NCBI RefSeq assembly: GCF_001653795.1
Contig: NZ_CP011514.1
Coordinates: forward strand, 3,924,279-3,988,278
Length of the DNA: 64,000 nt
Source: Mitsuaria sp. 7
GTDB taxonomy: Bacteria > Pseudomonadota > Gammaproteobacteria > Burkholderiales > Burkholderiaceae_C
Direction of reading: 5' to 3'
Shown here: in pieces, positions 8,777 through 16,581 of the stretch
Layout: each line of letters starts with the position of its first letter
Numbering within the stretch: the first letter of the stretch is position 1
Position numbers and translations under genes: made by a program
The notes under the pieces: generated by a model
Database searches by the model: none
Told to the model about the DNA's origin: nothing
Seen by the model: the letters and a program-made list of their open reading frames with translations, nothing else

Positions 8777-9924
8777 TGAGCCGCCTTCCAGGCGGTGGGG
8801 TAGCTCCGCTCGGCGTTGAGGTGGTACAGCTTGTCGACGACGTCCTTGGGCAGGCCCAGGCCCTTCACCGGTTTCTTGAGATCAGACACCTTGAACGACT
8901 CCTCCGTGTTGAAGTAGCGCCAGTGCATGCGCCACACCGGCTCGACTTCCTTCAGCAGCTCGGCCCCCGATTGTTGCGGCGGTTGCGAGATGTCGGTGCC
9001 GTACATCAGACGGTCCTGATACTTGATCATGAAGGCGCGCACCTTCGCGCGGTCCAGCTGGCTCTGGTACTGCAGCTGCCCGATGCGCGCGGCCAGGTCG
9101 ACCTTGGCCAGCGGGAAGCGGTCCAGGAACGCGGCCAGCTCGTCGACGTTGCGCTCCAGCGAGGCCATGTGCATGCCGACGAACTTCAGCTTCGGATGCG
9201 CCGCCACCATGCGGTCGCGCGCGGCCATCTGGTCTTCCCAGCTCGGCATCTCCGGGTGCAGCGCCATGTGGTACTGCGGGTGGTGCGCGAAGTACTCGCG
9301 GTCGTTGATGACCGTCATCTTGTCCAGCGGCAGCCAGCAGTTGTGCGGCTCGCCCTGGTGGCCCAGCATCGTGATGCCCTTGTCCTCGAAGTAGGTGAAC
9401 AGCGGCGTGAAGCGCGCGTCGTCGATCATGACGAGCTGGCCCTGCTTGTCGCGCAGGCTCATGCCGATGTTCTTCCACACCTTCACGCCGACCGCGCCGG
9501 CGCGCAGGCCGGCGTCGACGCGCTGTTTCGTCGCGTCGAGCCAGCCCGGTTGATCCGACGTGTCCGACGAGAAACTCACCGCCCAGGCCACGTCCGCCGG
9601 ACGCGCCTTGCGCAGCTCGATCGCCGCCTGCTGCTGCTCGTCCAGCGGCGGGAAGTCCGGGTAGTCGACGTTGATCGTCAGCACCTTGAAGCCGAGCTTG
9701 CGCGCGGCGTCGATGAACGCCGGATCGGCGTTGTGCAGATGCACGTGCGAATCGATCTTGGTGACCTTCGCGAAGTCCGCCATCGTGTAGCGGGCTCCAT
9801 CGTTGTCCTTGGACTTCGGCGCCGCCAGGACGCCTTGAGAGGCGGCCATCGCGACGGCCGTCAGTGCAGCGCTCAGCAGGGCCGGCAGCGCGGCGCGGAC
9901 GGGAGTTCTCGTCATGTGGGTCAT
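8773..9924 (-). CDS. Exported amidohydrolase-2 family protein
   Basis: The protein of 383 residues has a signal peptide (basic start, then an Ala/Leu-rich core ending near ASQGVLA). The mature part is an amidohydrolase TIM barrel: DSHVHLHN supplies the first metal-binding His pair, GHQGEP and KFVGMHMASL the next His residues, and LMYGTDI the late Asp. This family hydrolyses or decarboxylates small molecules using a metal. Its place between GH114 and GH36-like genes suggests work on the same sugar polymer, possibly removing N-acyl groups, but no NagA/AgaA-type motif is present and the reaction is unproven. A second ATG three codons downstream is an alternative start. Confidence 0.65.
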   Translation of the reverse strand: MTHMTRTPVRAALPALLSAALTAVAMAASQGVLAAPKSKDNDGARYTMADFAKVTKIDSHVHLHNADPAFIDAARKLGFKVLTINVDYPDFPPLDEQQQAAIELRKARPADVAWAVSFSSDTSDQPGWLDATKQRVDAGLRAGAVGVKVWKNIGMSLRDKQGQLVMIDDARFTPLFTYFEDKGITMLGHQGEPHNCWLPLDKMTVINDREYFAHHPQYHMALHPEMPSWEDQMAARDRMVAAHPKLKFVGMHMASLERNVDELAAFLDRFPLAKVDLAARIGQLQYQSQLDRAKVRAFMIKYQDRLMYGTDISQPPQQSGAELLKEVEPVWRMHWRYFNTEESFKVSDLKKPVKGLGLPKDVVDKLYHLNAERSYPTAWKAAQ

Positions 9925-9944
9925 CGGTTCAACATCAGTGGAAA

Positions 9945-9973
9945 CAGTGGAACCATCAGCAATGGGACCACTG
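9945..9973 (-). terminator. Hairpin between GH114 and amidohydrolase genes
   Basis: CAGTGG and CCACTG pair perfectly, with an inner CCA/TGG pair and a two-base mismatch. On the minus strand the stem is followed only by TTT, so it is a weak terminator or a mRNA-stability hairpin inside the operon rather than a strong stop. Confidence 0.3.
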
Positions 9974-9990
9974 AAAACAGGGGAGGAAGG

Positions 9991-10815
9991 TCAGTTGCAG
10001 CTGTAGCGGTAGGCGTCGTCCAGGTCCAGCGGCAGCACCAGCGTGCGGATCTTCGCGGCGGTCATCTTCGTGCAGAGCTTGTCGCGCGCGCCATTGGTGT
10101 TCTTCTTGTACTTGGAGGCGTACTCGGCGTTGAACACGGGCTTGTTCTTGCTCGTGAACACCGAGTAGCCGCCGCACTCGTCGTACTGGTTGCACTGCTC
10201 GTTGACGGCCATGTCGAAATACGGCTCCAGCTGCGCCAGCTGGTCGACGTCGTTCTTCAGCGCGATGGCCAGGCCGCGGCCGTGGGCGGCGTTGGCGAGG
10301 TACTTGTTGTAGTCGAGCTGCGTCGCGGCCGTCAGCGGGAAGCCCGTCGAGTTGGTGTAGCCGTCGACGTTGTCCGGCTCGACGCCGTCACAGCCCTTGG
10401 ACACCGCCAGGTCCAGCCGGCTGAGCATCACCGCGCGCACGTTGGCCGAGCGGGTGTCCAGCCACTTCTCGCCGGCCCAGCCGTCCAGCGCCTTGCCCAT
10501 GTCGGCGGCGTTGAAGCTGCCGAAGTCGGCGCGCCAGTTCTCCGAGCTGCCGGCGGAGAAGTAGCAGACGACCTTGCGGCCCTGCGCCTTCAGCCCGGCG
10601 ATGGTCTGCGCGGTGGTGTCGAACAGGTCGATGTCGTACACGGCCACGTTGTAGCCGGTGTTGAGCGTGCCCGTCAGCTGCCACTGCCAGGTCGTGTTCA
10701 CGCCGGGCTTCCACCACGACTGCGCTTGCGCGCCGGTCGCGGCGGTGAGGCCCAGCGTGAGCGCGGCGGCGGTGGCGAGGCCGGTGGCCATCGAACGGAT
10801 CAGCGATCGTTTCAT
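9991..10815 (-). CDS. GH114 endo-alpha-1,4-polygalactosaminidase
   Basis: A secreted protein of 274 residues: the start MKRSLIRS leads into a Sec signal peptide ending at AQA. The rest is a compact TIM barrel of the GH114 family, with its conserved phrases: VAVYDIDLFD near residue 55, VVCYFSAGSSENWR near 80, KGCDGVEPDNVDGY near 140 (catalytic acidic residues are expected here), and AVNEQCNQYDEC later. GH114 enzymes cut alpha-1,4-linked galactosamine polymers such as fungal galactosaminogalactan or the Pel polysaccharide. I chose the ATG at 10815 over one 18 codons upstream because it starts the signal peptide. It follows the TonB receptor gene on the same strand. Confidence 0.85.
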   Translation of the reverse strand: MKRSLIRSMATGLATAAALTLGLTAATGAQAQSWWKPGVNTTWQWQLTGTLNTGYNVAVYDIDLFDTTAQTIAGLKAQGRKVVCYFSAGSSENWRADFGSFNAADMGKALDGWAGEKWLDTRSANVRAVMLSRLDLAVSKGCDGVEPDNVDGYTNSTGFPLTAATQLDYNKYLANAAHGRGLAIALKNDVDQLAQLEPYFDMAVNEQCNQYDECGGYSVFTSKNKPVFNAEYASKYKKNTNGARDKLCTKMTAAKIRTLVLPLDLDDAYRYSCN

Positions 10816-11001
10816 GAGTTCTCCTGGGATGCGGCCGGCAATGCGGCCTGCTTGTTGTGGAACGCCCAACGTCCTCTCAAGAACATCCCGACTCGAATGC
10901 GGCGACCGGATGACGCCGGCTGGATGGCCCAGTCCGGCGTCTCCCGTCTGTCCTGCTTGCTTGTCTTGCCCGTCTGTTTTTCTTCTTCGATCAGCGCAGC
11001 G

Positions 11002-13890
11002 TCAGAACTTGATGCTCGCCCCGAGCGTGAAGGCCCGGCCCCAGCGGTTGTAGCCCTGCGGCAAGGTGATGTTCCCGTCGCCCAGCGTGTACTCCTGCTT
11101 GGCGTCGGTCAGGTTGCGGCCCTCGATGGAGACACGCAGCCACTTGTTGACGTCGTACGCGGCCTGCGCGGTCAGCCAGGTGATGGCCTTGGCGCGCTCG
11201 TTGAAGCCTGGGCCGATCACGTTGATCGCGGACACGAACTCGTCCGTGTGGTCTGCCGTGGCGCTGATGCTCCACGGGCCCTTCTCGTACAGCAGGCCCA
11301 GCGAGGAGGTCGCCGGCGCGATGCCTTCCAGCGGGCGCTTCTCGCCGCCCACCCAGCTGTCGGAACGGTTGCGCGTGTACTGCGCGCGCACGCCGAAGCC
11401 GTTGTCCCACAGGTGCTGGAAGCCGATCTCCATGCCGCGGACCTTGGCCTTGTCGCCGTTGATGGGCTTCATCACGTTGAACAGGTGGCCCGGCACGCCG
11501 ATGTCGACGCCGGTGGTCCAGCTCGTGGTGATCTGGTTCTTGATGTCCTTCTGGAACACCGCGAAGGTCAGCGCCGAGTTGCGCGCGTAGTACCACTCCA
11601 GCGAGGCGTCGTACTGCTTGGCGCTGTAGGGCTTCAGATCGGCGTTGCCGCCGAAGACCTGCGTGAAGTCGCCCCAGGCGACGCTGGCCGTCGTGCTGGT
11701 AGGCGCGAGCTGCTCGACCGACGGACGGGCCATCGTCTTGGCGGCGCCCAGGCGCAGCTGCAGCTTGTCGGTGAAGTGCCAGACGAAGTTGGCCGAGGGC
11801 AGGCCGTAGGTGTACTCGGCGTCCTGGCTGATCTCGGTCGGGTCCGCGTAGTGGGCCGTGTAGTTGAACGGGCCGTTCTCGGTCAGGCCGTCGATCTTGG
11901 CGTCCCAGGCCTTGGCCGTGGTCTTGGTCTTCACGAGGCGCACGCCGACGTCCGCGTTCCACTGCTCGCCGGAGAGGTCCGCCTCGACGAAGAAGGAGGT
12001 CGTCTTCTCCCGCACGCGGTAGCTCTGCAGCGGGTTCCAGACCGGACCGGCCTTGCTGAAGTCGTAGGTGCCGCCGTCCGGACGCGGCTTGCCGTTGTAG
12101 GCCTGCAGCGCCGCCAGGTAGTTGGGCACGTCGAAGCCCAGGAAGGAGCGCGGGAAGCTGCCGCTGACGCCGTTCATGAAGTTGGGCGGTGTCAGGTGCT
12201 CGTTGAGCACGTTGCCGCCGAGCTGGCCGACGTTGATCGCGTTGGTGCCGGAGTAGTAGTTCTCGCCCGCGTTGATCGCGTTGTCGACCAGGTCGCGGTT
12301 CTTGTCGCGCCGCGTGGCCTGCACGCCGAACTGGATCTGGTCGACGTTGAAGCGGTCCACCGACAGCGTGCCGTTCAGCGTCAGGCCGCGGATCTTGTCG
12401 TCGATGTTGTCGCCGCTCAGGCCCAGGTAGTGGGTGTTGAAGTCGCTCGGGCCGAAGGCGCCGCTGGCCAGGCCGGAGATCAGGTCGCGACCGTCGGAGA
12501 AGGTCGTCTTGATGTCGGGCACCTGCGAGCCGGTCAGGTTCACTTGCGTCACGTTGGGCTGGTTCATGCGCAGCACCGTGTAGGTGTCCTGCCCGCCCGA
12601 GTGGCGCTTGGAGGTCGACTGGTAGATGTCGCCGTTGAACTTCAGCGACTCGGTGGCCTTCCACTCGGTGTTGATGCCGTAGACGGCGCTGTCGACGACG
12701 CGGTGCGTGGTCAGGTTGAGCAGCTCCGGATTCAGCATCAGCTCCGGATCCGTGCTGTCCATCGTGAAGCCGGTGACGACGCCGTTCTGGGTCTTGATGT
12801 TGGACCAGCGGCCCGGCGAGAACAGCGTGTAGAAGGACTGCTGATAACCGACCTGCGGCGAGTTCAGCCGCGTCTTGATGCCGTCGACGGTGACCTTCAG
12901 CGAATCGCTCGGCCGCCATTCGACCTTGCCGGACAGGGCGGTGCGCTTCTTCTGTTCCTGGATGGTGCCGACGCGGAACTGGCCCGGACCGATCAGGCCT
13001 TCCTCGTCCTTGTCCAGCACGCCGTTGCCGTTCGGGTCGATGTTGCCGCCCCAGGCGTTGCCGGTCCAGTTGGCGGCCGGATCGGAGATCGGGTTGCGCG
13101 TCCAGCCGCCGTCGTTGCCGGCCGTGTCGGTGCGGACCTTGCGGTCGGCGTAGACCACGCCGAACAGCACGCCCAGCTCCTTGCCGAAGGTGTTGCTGTA
13201 GGTGGCCGAGATCTTGCCGCCGTTCAGCTTGGACATCGTGTTGCGGTCGCCTTCGACGCGCAGGATGCCGTGCTGGCCGGGCTGGTCGAAGGGGCTGGCC
13301 GAACGCAGGTTCACCAGGCCGCCGATCGCGCCTTCCATCACCGAGGCCTGCGCGGACTTCACGACGTCGGCGCCGCTGATGATGTCCGAGGGCAGCACGT
13401 CGAAGGCGAAGTCGCGGCCTTCGCCGTCGGTCGCGAGGATGCGGTTGTTGAAGGTCGTGAGCGTGTATTCGGGACCCAGGCCGCGGACGCTGACCTTCTG
13501 GCCTTCGCCGCCGGCGGTGCGCGAGATCGACACGCCGGTGATGTGGCTCAGCGAGTCGGCCACGTTGTCGTCGGGGAAGCGGCCCAACTCGGTCGCGCTG
13601 ATGCTGTCCTGCACGCCCGACGCGCTGCGCTTCAGATTCAACGAGCGTTGCAGGCTGGCGCGGGTGCCGGTGATCTCGACGCGGTCCAGCGTCGTGTCGG
13701 CTTCCTTGGCCTTCGCGTCGGCCTTCGATTCAGCGGGCTGGGTGTTGGCAGGCGCCGAGGCGGCCGCGGCCGGCGGCTGGACCTGCGCCTGGGCCAGGCC
13801 CACGGCGGTCAAGGCGGCGATCGCGGCGGCAGCGGCAATGGGCCGCGGCGCAAATCCGGCATTCAAGAGGGAGGACAGGGGAGCTCGCAT
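11002..13890 (-). CDS. TonB-dependent receptor for oligosaccharides
   Basis: A 962-residue outer-membrane receptor. After a signal peptide (ending near LAQAQ) comes an Ala/Pro/Lys-rich linker and the TonB box DRVEITGTR near residue 70. The plug domain follows, with RFPDDNVADSL and VSVRGLGPEYTLT, then a 22-strand barrel ending in the aromatic terminus ASIKF. The plug wording matches the large Xanthomonas/Caulobacter-type group often tied to plant or fungal polysaccharide uptake. It is the promoter-proximal gene of the leftward arm, divergent from the permease gene across a 341-bp regulatory region. It should import oligomers released by GH114. Confidence 0.88.
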   Translation of the reverse strand: MRAPLSSLLNAGFAPRPIAAAAAIAALTAVGLAQAQVQPPAAAASAPANTQPAESKADAKAKEADTTLDRVEITGTRASLQRSLNLKRSASGVQDSISATELGRFPDDNVADSLSHITGVSISRTAGGEGQKVSVRGLGPEYTLTTFNNRILATDGEGRDFAFDVLPSDIISGADVVKSAQASVMEGAIGGLVNLRSASPFDQPGQHGILRVEGDRNTMSKLNGGKISATYSNTFGKELGVLFGVVYADRKVRTDTAGNDGGWTRNPISDPAANWTGNAWGGNIDPNGNGVLDKDEEGLIGPGQFRVGTIQEQKKRTALSGKVEWRPSDSLKVTVDGIKTRLNSPQVGYQQSFYTLFSPGRWSNIKTQNGVVTGFTMDSTDPELMLNPELLNLTTHRVVDSAVYGINTEWKATESLKFNGDIYQSTSKRHSGGQDTYTVLRMNQPNVTQVNLTGSQVPDIKTTFSDGRDLISGLASGAFGPSDFNTHYLGLSGDNIDDKIRGLTLNGTLSVDRFNVDQIQFGVQATRRDKNRDLVDNAINAGENYYSGTNAINVGQLGGNVLNEHLTPPNFMNGVSGSFPRSFLGFDVPNYLAALQAYNGKPRPDGGTYDFSKAGPVWNPLQSYRVREKTTSFFVEADLSGEQWNADVGVRLVKTKTTAKAWDAKIDGLTENGPFNYTAHYADPTEISQDAEYTYGLPSANFVWHFTDKLQLRLGAAKTMARPSVEQLAPTSTTASVAWGDFTQVFGGNADLKPYSAKQYDASLEWYYARNSALTFAVFQKDIKNQITTSWTTGVDIGVPGHLFNVMKPINGDKAKVRGMEIGFQHLWDNGFGVRAQYTRNRSDSWVGGEKRPLEGIAPATSSLGLLYEKGPWSISATADHTDEFVSAINVIGPGFNERAKAITWLTAQAAYDVNKWLRVSIEGRNLTDAKQEYTLGDGNITLPQGYNRWGRAFTLGASIKF

Positions 13891-13962
13891 CTCAGGTTCC
13901 TTTTGTTGGCTTGTCCGCTGCCAGTCCTGGACCTCGACCGGCTTGGCGCAAGTCTAAGCAGT

Positions 13963-13978
13963 CTTTCGAATAATTTCG
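13963..13978. promoter_or_regulatory. Candidate operator, receptor-proximal copy
   Basis: CTTTCGAATAATTTCG contains the core CTTTCGA plus a second TTTCG half in direct orientation, 5 bp apart. It lies about 70 bp upstream of the TonB receptor start codon, a good place for repression of the leftward arm. Confidence 0.5.
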
Positions 13979-14001
13979 CATATCGTTTTTACCGACGTTT
14001 A

Positions 14002-14030
14002 TTCTTTCGAATTGATGACTATCGAAAGAA
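14002..14030. promoter_or_regulatory. Candidate DeoR-family operator: 9-bp perfect inverted repeat
   Basis: TTCTTTCGA at 14002-14010 is mirrored exactly by TCGAAAGAA at 14022-14030, with an 11-bp spacer. The centre-to-centre distance of about two helical turns suits a dimeric or tetrameric repressor. The same half-site appears at three other places in this locus, including in front of the regulator gene. Confidence 0.65.
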
Positions 14031-14157
14031 TTCGAGCTACACATTCTGACGAATGCACCGCGACGGCGCCCGTCGTGTCCGGGTTTTCCCGCAAAATGCG
14101 CCTGTTCGGGGCCGCGCGCCGTTTCTTCCGTTGTGTTTCCGGTTTGCTTGCCCTATT

Positions 14158-14171
14158 CTTTCGTTCGAAAG
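14158..14171. promoter_or_regulatory. Candidate operator, permease-proximal copy
   Basis: CTTTCGTTCGAAAG is an inverted repeat with 6-bp arms and a 2-bp centre. It lies about 60 bp upstream of the permease start codon, likely overlapping the rightward promoter or early transcript. Confidence 0.6.
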
Positions 14172-14231
14172 CTTCCGACGATCTCCGACACCGCCGGACC
14201 GTCGAGACCCCTCCAAGAAAGAAAGCGATCC

Positions 14232-15116
14232 ATGCAACGACATTGGCTGACCTACGCGCTTGTCACGACCCTGTTCTGGGGTGCGTGGGGCGCGCTGACG
14301 GGCTTGTCTTCCGAACGCGGCTTCCCCGACACGCTGGTCTACGTCGTGTGGGCGCTGACCATGATCCCGCCGGCCGTGTTCGTGCTGGCCCGCGCGGGCT
14401 GGAAGCTGCAGCGCGACCGGCGCGCCGTGATCCAGGGCCTGACGGTCGGGCTGCTGGGCGCGGGCGGGCAGATGCTGCTGTTCCGCGCGGTCGAGTCCGG
14501 CCCCGCCTACCTGATCTTCCCGATCGTGTCGCTGTCGCCAGGCGTGACGATCGCGCTGTCCTTCGGACTGCTGCGCGAGCGTACCGGCAAGCTCGGCGTC
14601 GCCGGCATCGTGCTGGCGCTCTTCGCACTGCCGCTGTTCGACTACCAGCCCGGCCAGCAGAGCCAGGCGCTGGGACTGTGGTTCGCGCTGGCCGTCATCG
14701 TGATGGCCGCGTGGGGGCTCCAGGCCTTCTTCCTGAAGACGGCCAACAACGCCGCCAGCGCGGAGAGCATCTTCTTCTACATGACCCTCAGCGCGCTGCT
14801 GTGCATCCCCGCCGCGCTGTGGATGACGGACTTCTCCAAGCCGATTCCCTGGGGCTGGAACGGCCCCGGCCTGGCCGCCGTGATCCAGGTGCTCAACGCG
14901 ATAGGCGCGCTCACGCTGGTCTACGCCTTCCGCTACGGCAAGGCGCTGGTCGTCTCGCCGCTGGTCAACGCCGGCGCCCCGCTGCTGACGGCGCTCGCGT
15001 CGATGGCGATGAGCGGCGCCGCGCCCGGCGGCTTCAAGCTGGCCGGGGTCGCGCTGGCGCTGCTCGCCGCGCTGCTGCTGGCCCTGCAACCCGAAGGCGA
15101 CGCCAACAAGACCTGA
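14232..15116 (+). CDS. DMT (EamA) family permease
   Basis: A 294-residue protein with ten predicted membrane helices in two EamA repeats of about 140 residues, starting with TLFWGAWGALTG. It has no binding-protein or ATPase partner here. It is the first gene of the rightward catabolic arm and has a candidate operator just upstream, so it is the only obvious inner-membrane carrier in the locus and may import galactosamine or a short oligomer. Members of the drug/metabolite superfamily carry many things, including sugars in the glucose/ribose-porter group; a sugar role here is inference from context. The ATG at 14232 has only a weak AAGAAAG ribosome site. Confidence 0.75.
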   Translation: MQRHWLTYALVTTLFWGAWGALTGLSSERGFPDTLVYVVWALTMIPPAVFVLARAGWKLQRDRRAVIQGLTVGLLGAGGQMLLFRAVESGPAYLIFPIVSLSPGVTIALSFGLLRERTGKLGVAGIVLALFALPLFDYQPGQQSQALGLWFALAVIVMAAWGLQAFFLKTANNAASAESIFFYMTLSALLCIPAALWMTDFSKPIPWGWNGPGLAAVIQVLNAIGALTLVYAFRYGKALVVSPLVNAGAPLLTALASMAMSGAAPGGFKLAGVALALLAALLLALQPEGDANKT

Positions 15117-15165
15117 CCCCAAGGTCCGCGCCCGCCCCACCCTCATTCGACAGGAAGGATTCCCC

Positions 15166-16488
15166 TTGAAGCTCATGCTCGATCTCGTGCGGCGCCACAA
15201 GCAGTCGTCGACCTCGTTTTTGAACGGTCCGGGCGTCGGCACGGCCGTTCCGGCCATCGGCATCCCCTCGATGTGCTCGGCCCATCCCGTCGTCATCGCC
15301 GCGACGCTGCGCGAGTGCGGTGCGCTCGGCCGCCCCGCGCTGATCGAGGCGACCTCCAACCAGGTCAACCAGGACGGCGGCTACACCGGCATGACGCCGG
15401 TCGACTTCCGTCGCTTCGTCGAAGCGATCGCGAAGGCCGAGGGCGTGGACCCCGGCCTGCTGATCCTCGGCGGCGACCACCTCGGCCCGAACGCGTGGCG
15501 CAAGCAGCCCGCGGCGCAGGCGATGGCCAAGGCGGAGGTGATGGTGGCGCAGTACGTCGCGGCCGGCTTCCGCAAGATCCACCTCGACTGCTCGATGTCC
15601 TGCGCGGACGATCCGGTGCCCTTGTCCGAGGCCGAGATCGCCGCCCGCGCCGTGCGCCTGTGCCTGGCGGCCGAAGCCGCCTGGCGCGACACGCCGGACC
15701 GCGGCGAGCCGCCGGTCTACGTCATCGGCACCGAGGTGCCGGTGCCCGGCGGCGCGCACGAGGACCTGGAAGACCTCGCGGTGACGTCGCCGGAAGCCGC
15801 GGGCGCGACGCTGTCGTTGCATCGCGACGCCTTCGCGAAGTCCGGTCTCGATGCGGCCTGGGAACGCGTGATCGCGATGGTCGTGCAGCCGGGTGTCGAG
15901 TTCGACCACCACAAGGTCATCGACTACCAGCCGGAGAAGGCGCGCGCGCTGAGCGCGTTCATCGAATCGCAGCCCGGCCTGGTCTTCGAAGCCCACTCGA
16001 CCGATTACCAGACGCCCGAGCGCCTGGCGCAACTCGCGCGTGACCACTTCGCGATCCTGAAGGTCGGCCCCGGCGCGACCTTCGCGCTGCGCGAGACGCT
16101 GTGGGCGCTGGCCGCCGTCGAGCGCGAATGGCTGGGCCCGCAGGCCGGCCAGGAGAACCTGGTCGACACGGTGCTCGGCGTGATGCGCGCGGAGCCCGGC
16201 CACTGGGCGCCCTACTACCAGGACCCCTCGCGCGTGCAGGTCGACCTGGCCTACAGCCTGAGCGACCGCATCCGCTACTACTGGGCGCATCCCAAGGTGC
16301 AGACCGCCTGCGCGGCGCTGCTGGACCGGCTGGAGCATTCGCCGCCGCCGCTGACGCTGCTGAGCCAGTTCCTGCCGCGCCAGTACGACGCGATCCGCGA
16401 GGGCCGCCTGCGCAACCGTCCCGCGGAGCTGCTCCGCGACGGCGCCGCGCAGTCGCTGCGCCCCTACCTCGCGGCCTGCGCCGCTTGA
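15166..16488 (+). CDS. kbaZ: GatZ/KbaZ-family protein (tagatose-6-phosphate epimerase or aldolase subunit)
   Basis: A 440-residue TIM-barrel protein matching the D-tagatose-1,6-bisphosphate aldolase non-catalytic subunit family: IPSMCSAHPVVIAA near residue 30, EATSNQVNQDGGYTGM near 65, LGGDHLGPNAW near 105, and FEAHSTDYQTP near 270. In E. coli KbaZ works with KbaY, but no KbaY homologue or tagatose-6-phosphate kinase is visible in this locus. Some stand-alone relatives are, to my knowledge, D-tagatose-6-phosphate 4-epimerases, which would yield fructose-6-phosphate directly. I favour the TTG start at 15166, placed 7 bp after CAGGAAGG; an ATG three codons later is the alternative. It belongs to the rightward catabolic arm. 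Confidence 0.85.
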   Translation: MKLMLDLVRRHKQSSTSFLNGPGVGTAVPAIGIPSMCSAHPVVIAATLRECGALGRPALIEATSNQVNQDGGYTGMTPVDFRRFVEAIAKAEGVDPGLLILGGDHLGPNAWRKQPAAQAMAKAEVMVAQYVAAGFRKIHLDCSMSCADDPVPLSEAEIAARAVRLCLAAEAAWRDTPDRGEPPVYVIGTEVPVPGGAHEDLEDLAVTSPEAAGATLSLHRDAFAKSGLDAAWERVIAMVVQPGVEFDHHKVIDYQPEKARALSAFIESQPGLVFEAHSTDYQTPERLAQLARDHFAILKVGPGATFALRETLWALAAVEREWLGPQAGQENLVDTVLGVMRAEPGHWAPYYQDPSRVQVDLAYSLSDRIRYYWAHPKVQTACAALLDRLEHSPPPLTLLSQFLPRQYDAIREGRLRNRPAELLRDGAAQSLRPYLAACAA

Positions 16489-16581
16489 ACGACAGAACGC
16501 CTGAACGTCCGGACGCCTGAACGCGTGATCCCCTGACCGCTTCGACATCCGGCCCTTTCCCATAAAACAAGACCTGTCACG

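Larger units (their letters stand above)
13891..14231. promoter_or_regulatory. Divergent promoter region of the galactosamine locus
   Basis: This 341-bp gap separates the TonB receptor (leftward) from the DMT permease (rightward). Its middle is markedly AT-richer than the flanks. It holds at least three copies of a CTTTCG/CGAAAG motif, listed separately, and a small CATTC-GAATG palindrome at 14042-14055. I could not assign -35/-10 boxes with confidence, and no gene fits inside. Confidence 0.7.

Noticed and set aside
8776..14049. A 1757-codon open frame on the plus strand opposite the receptor and hydrolase genes
   Set aside because: It is an antisense shadow caused by high GC at third positions; its composition (His/Arg/Gln-rich) matches no protein family and it overlaps four well-supported genes.
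16499..16530. Direct repeat ACGCCTGAACG between kbaZ and agaS
   Set aside because: Only two copies in a short gap with no partner elsewhere; too little to call a regulatory element.
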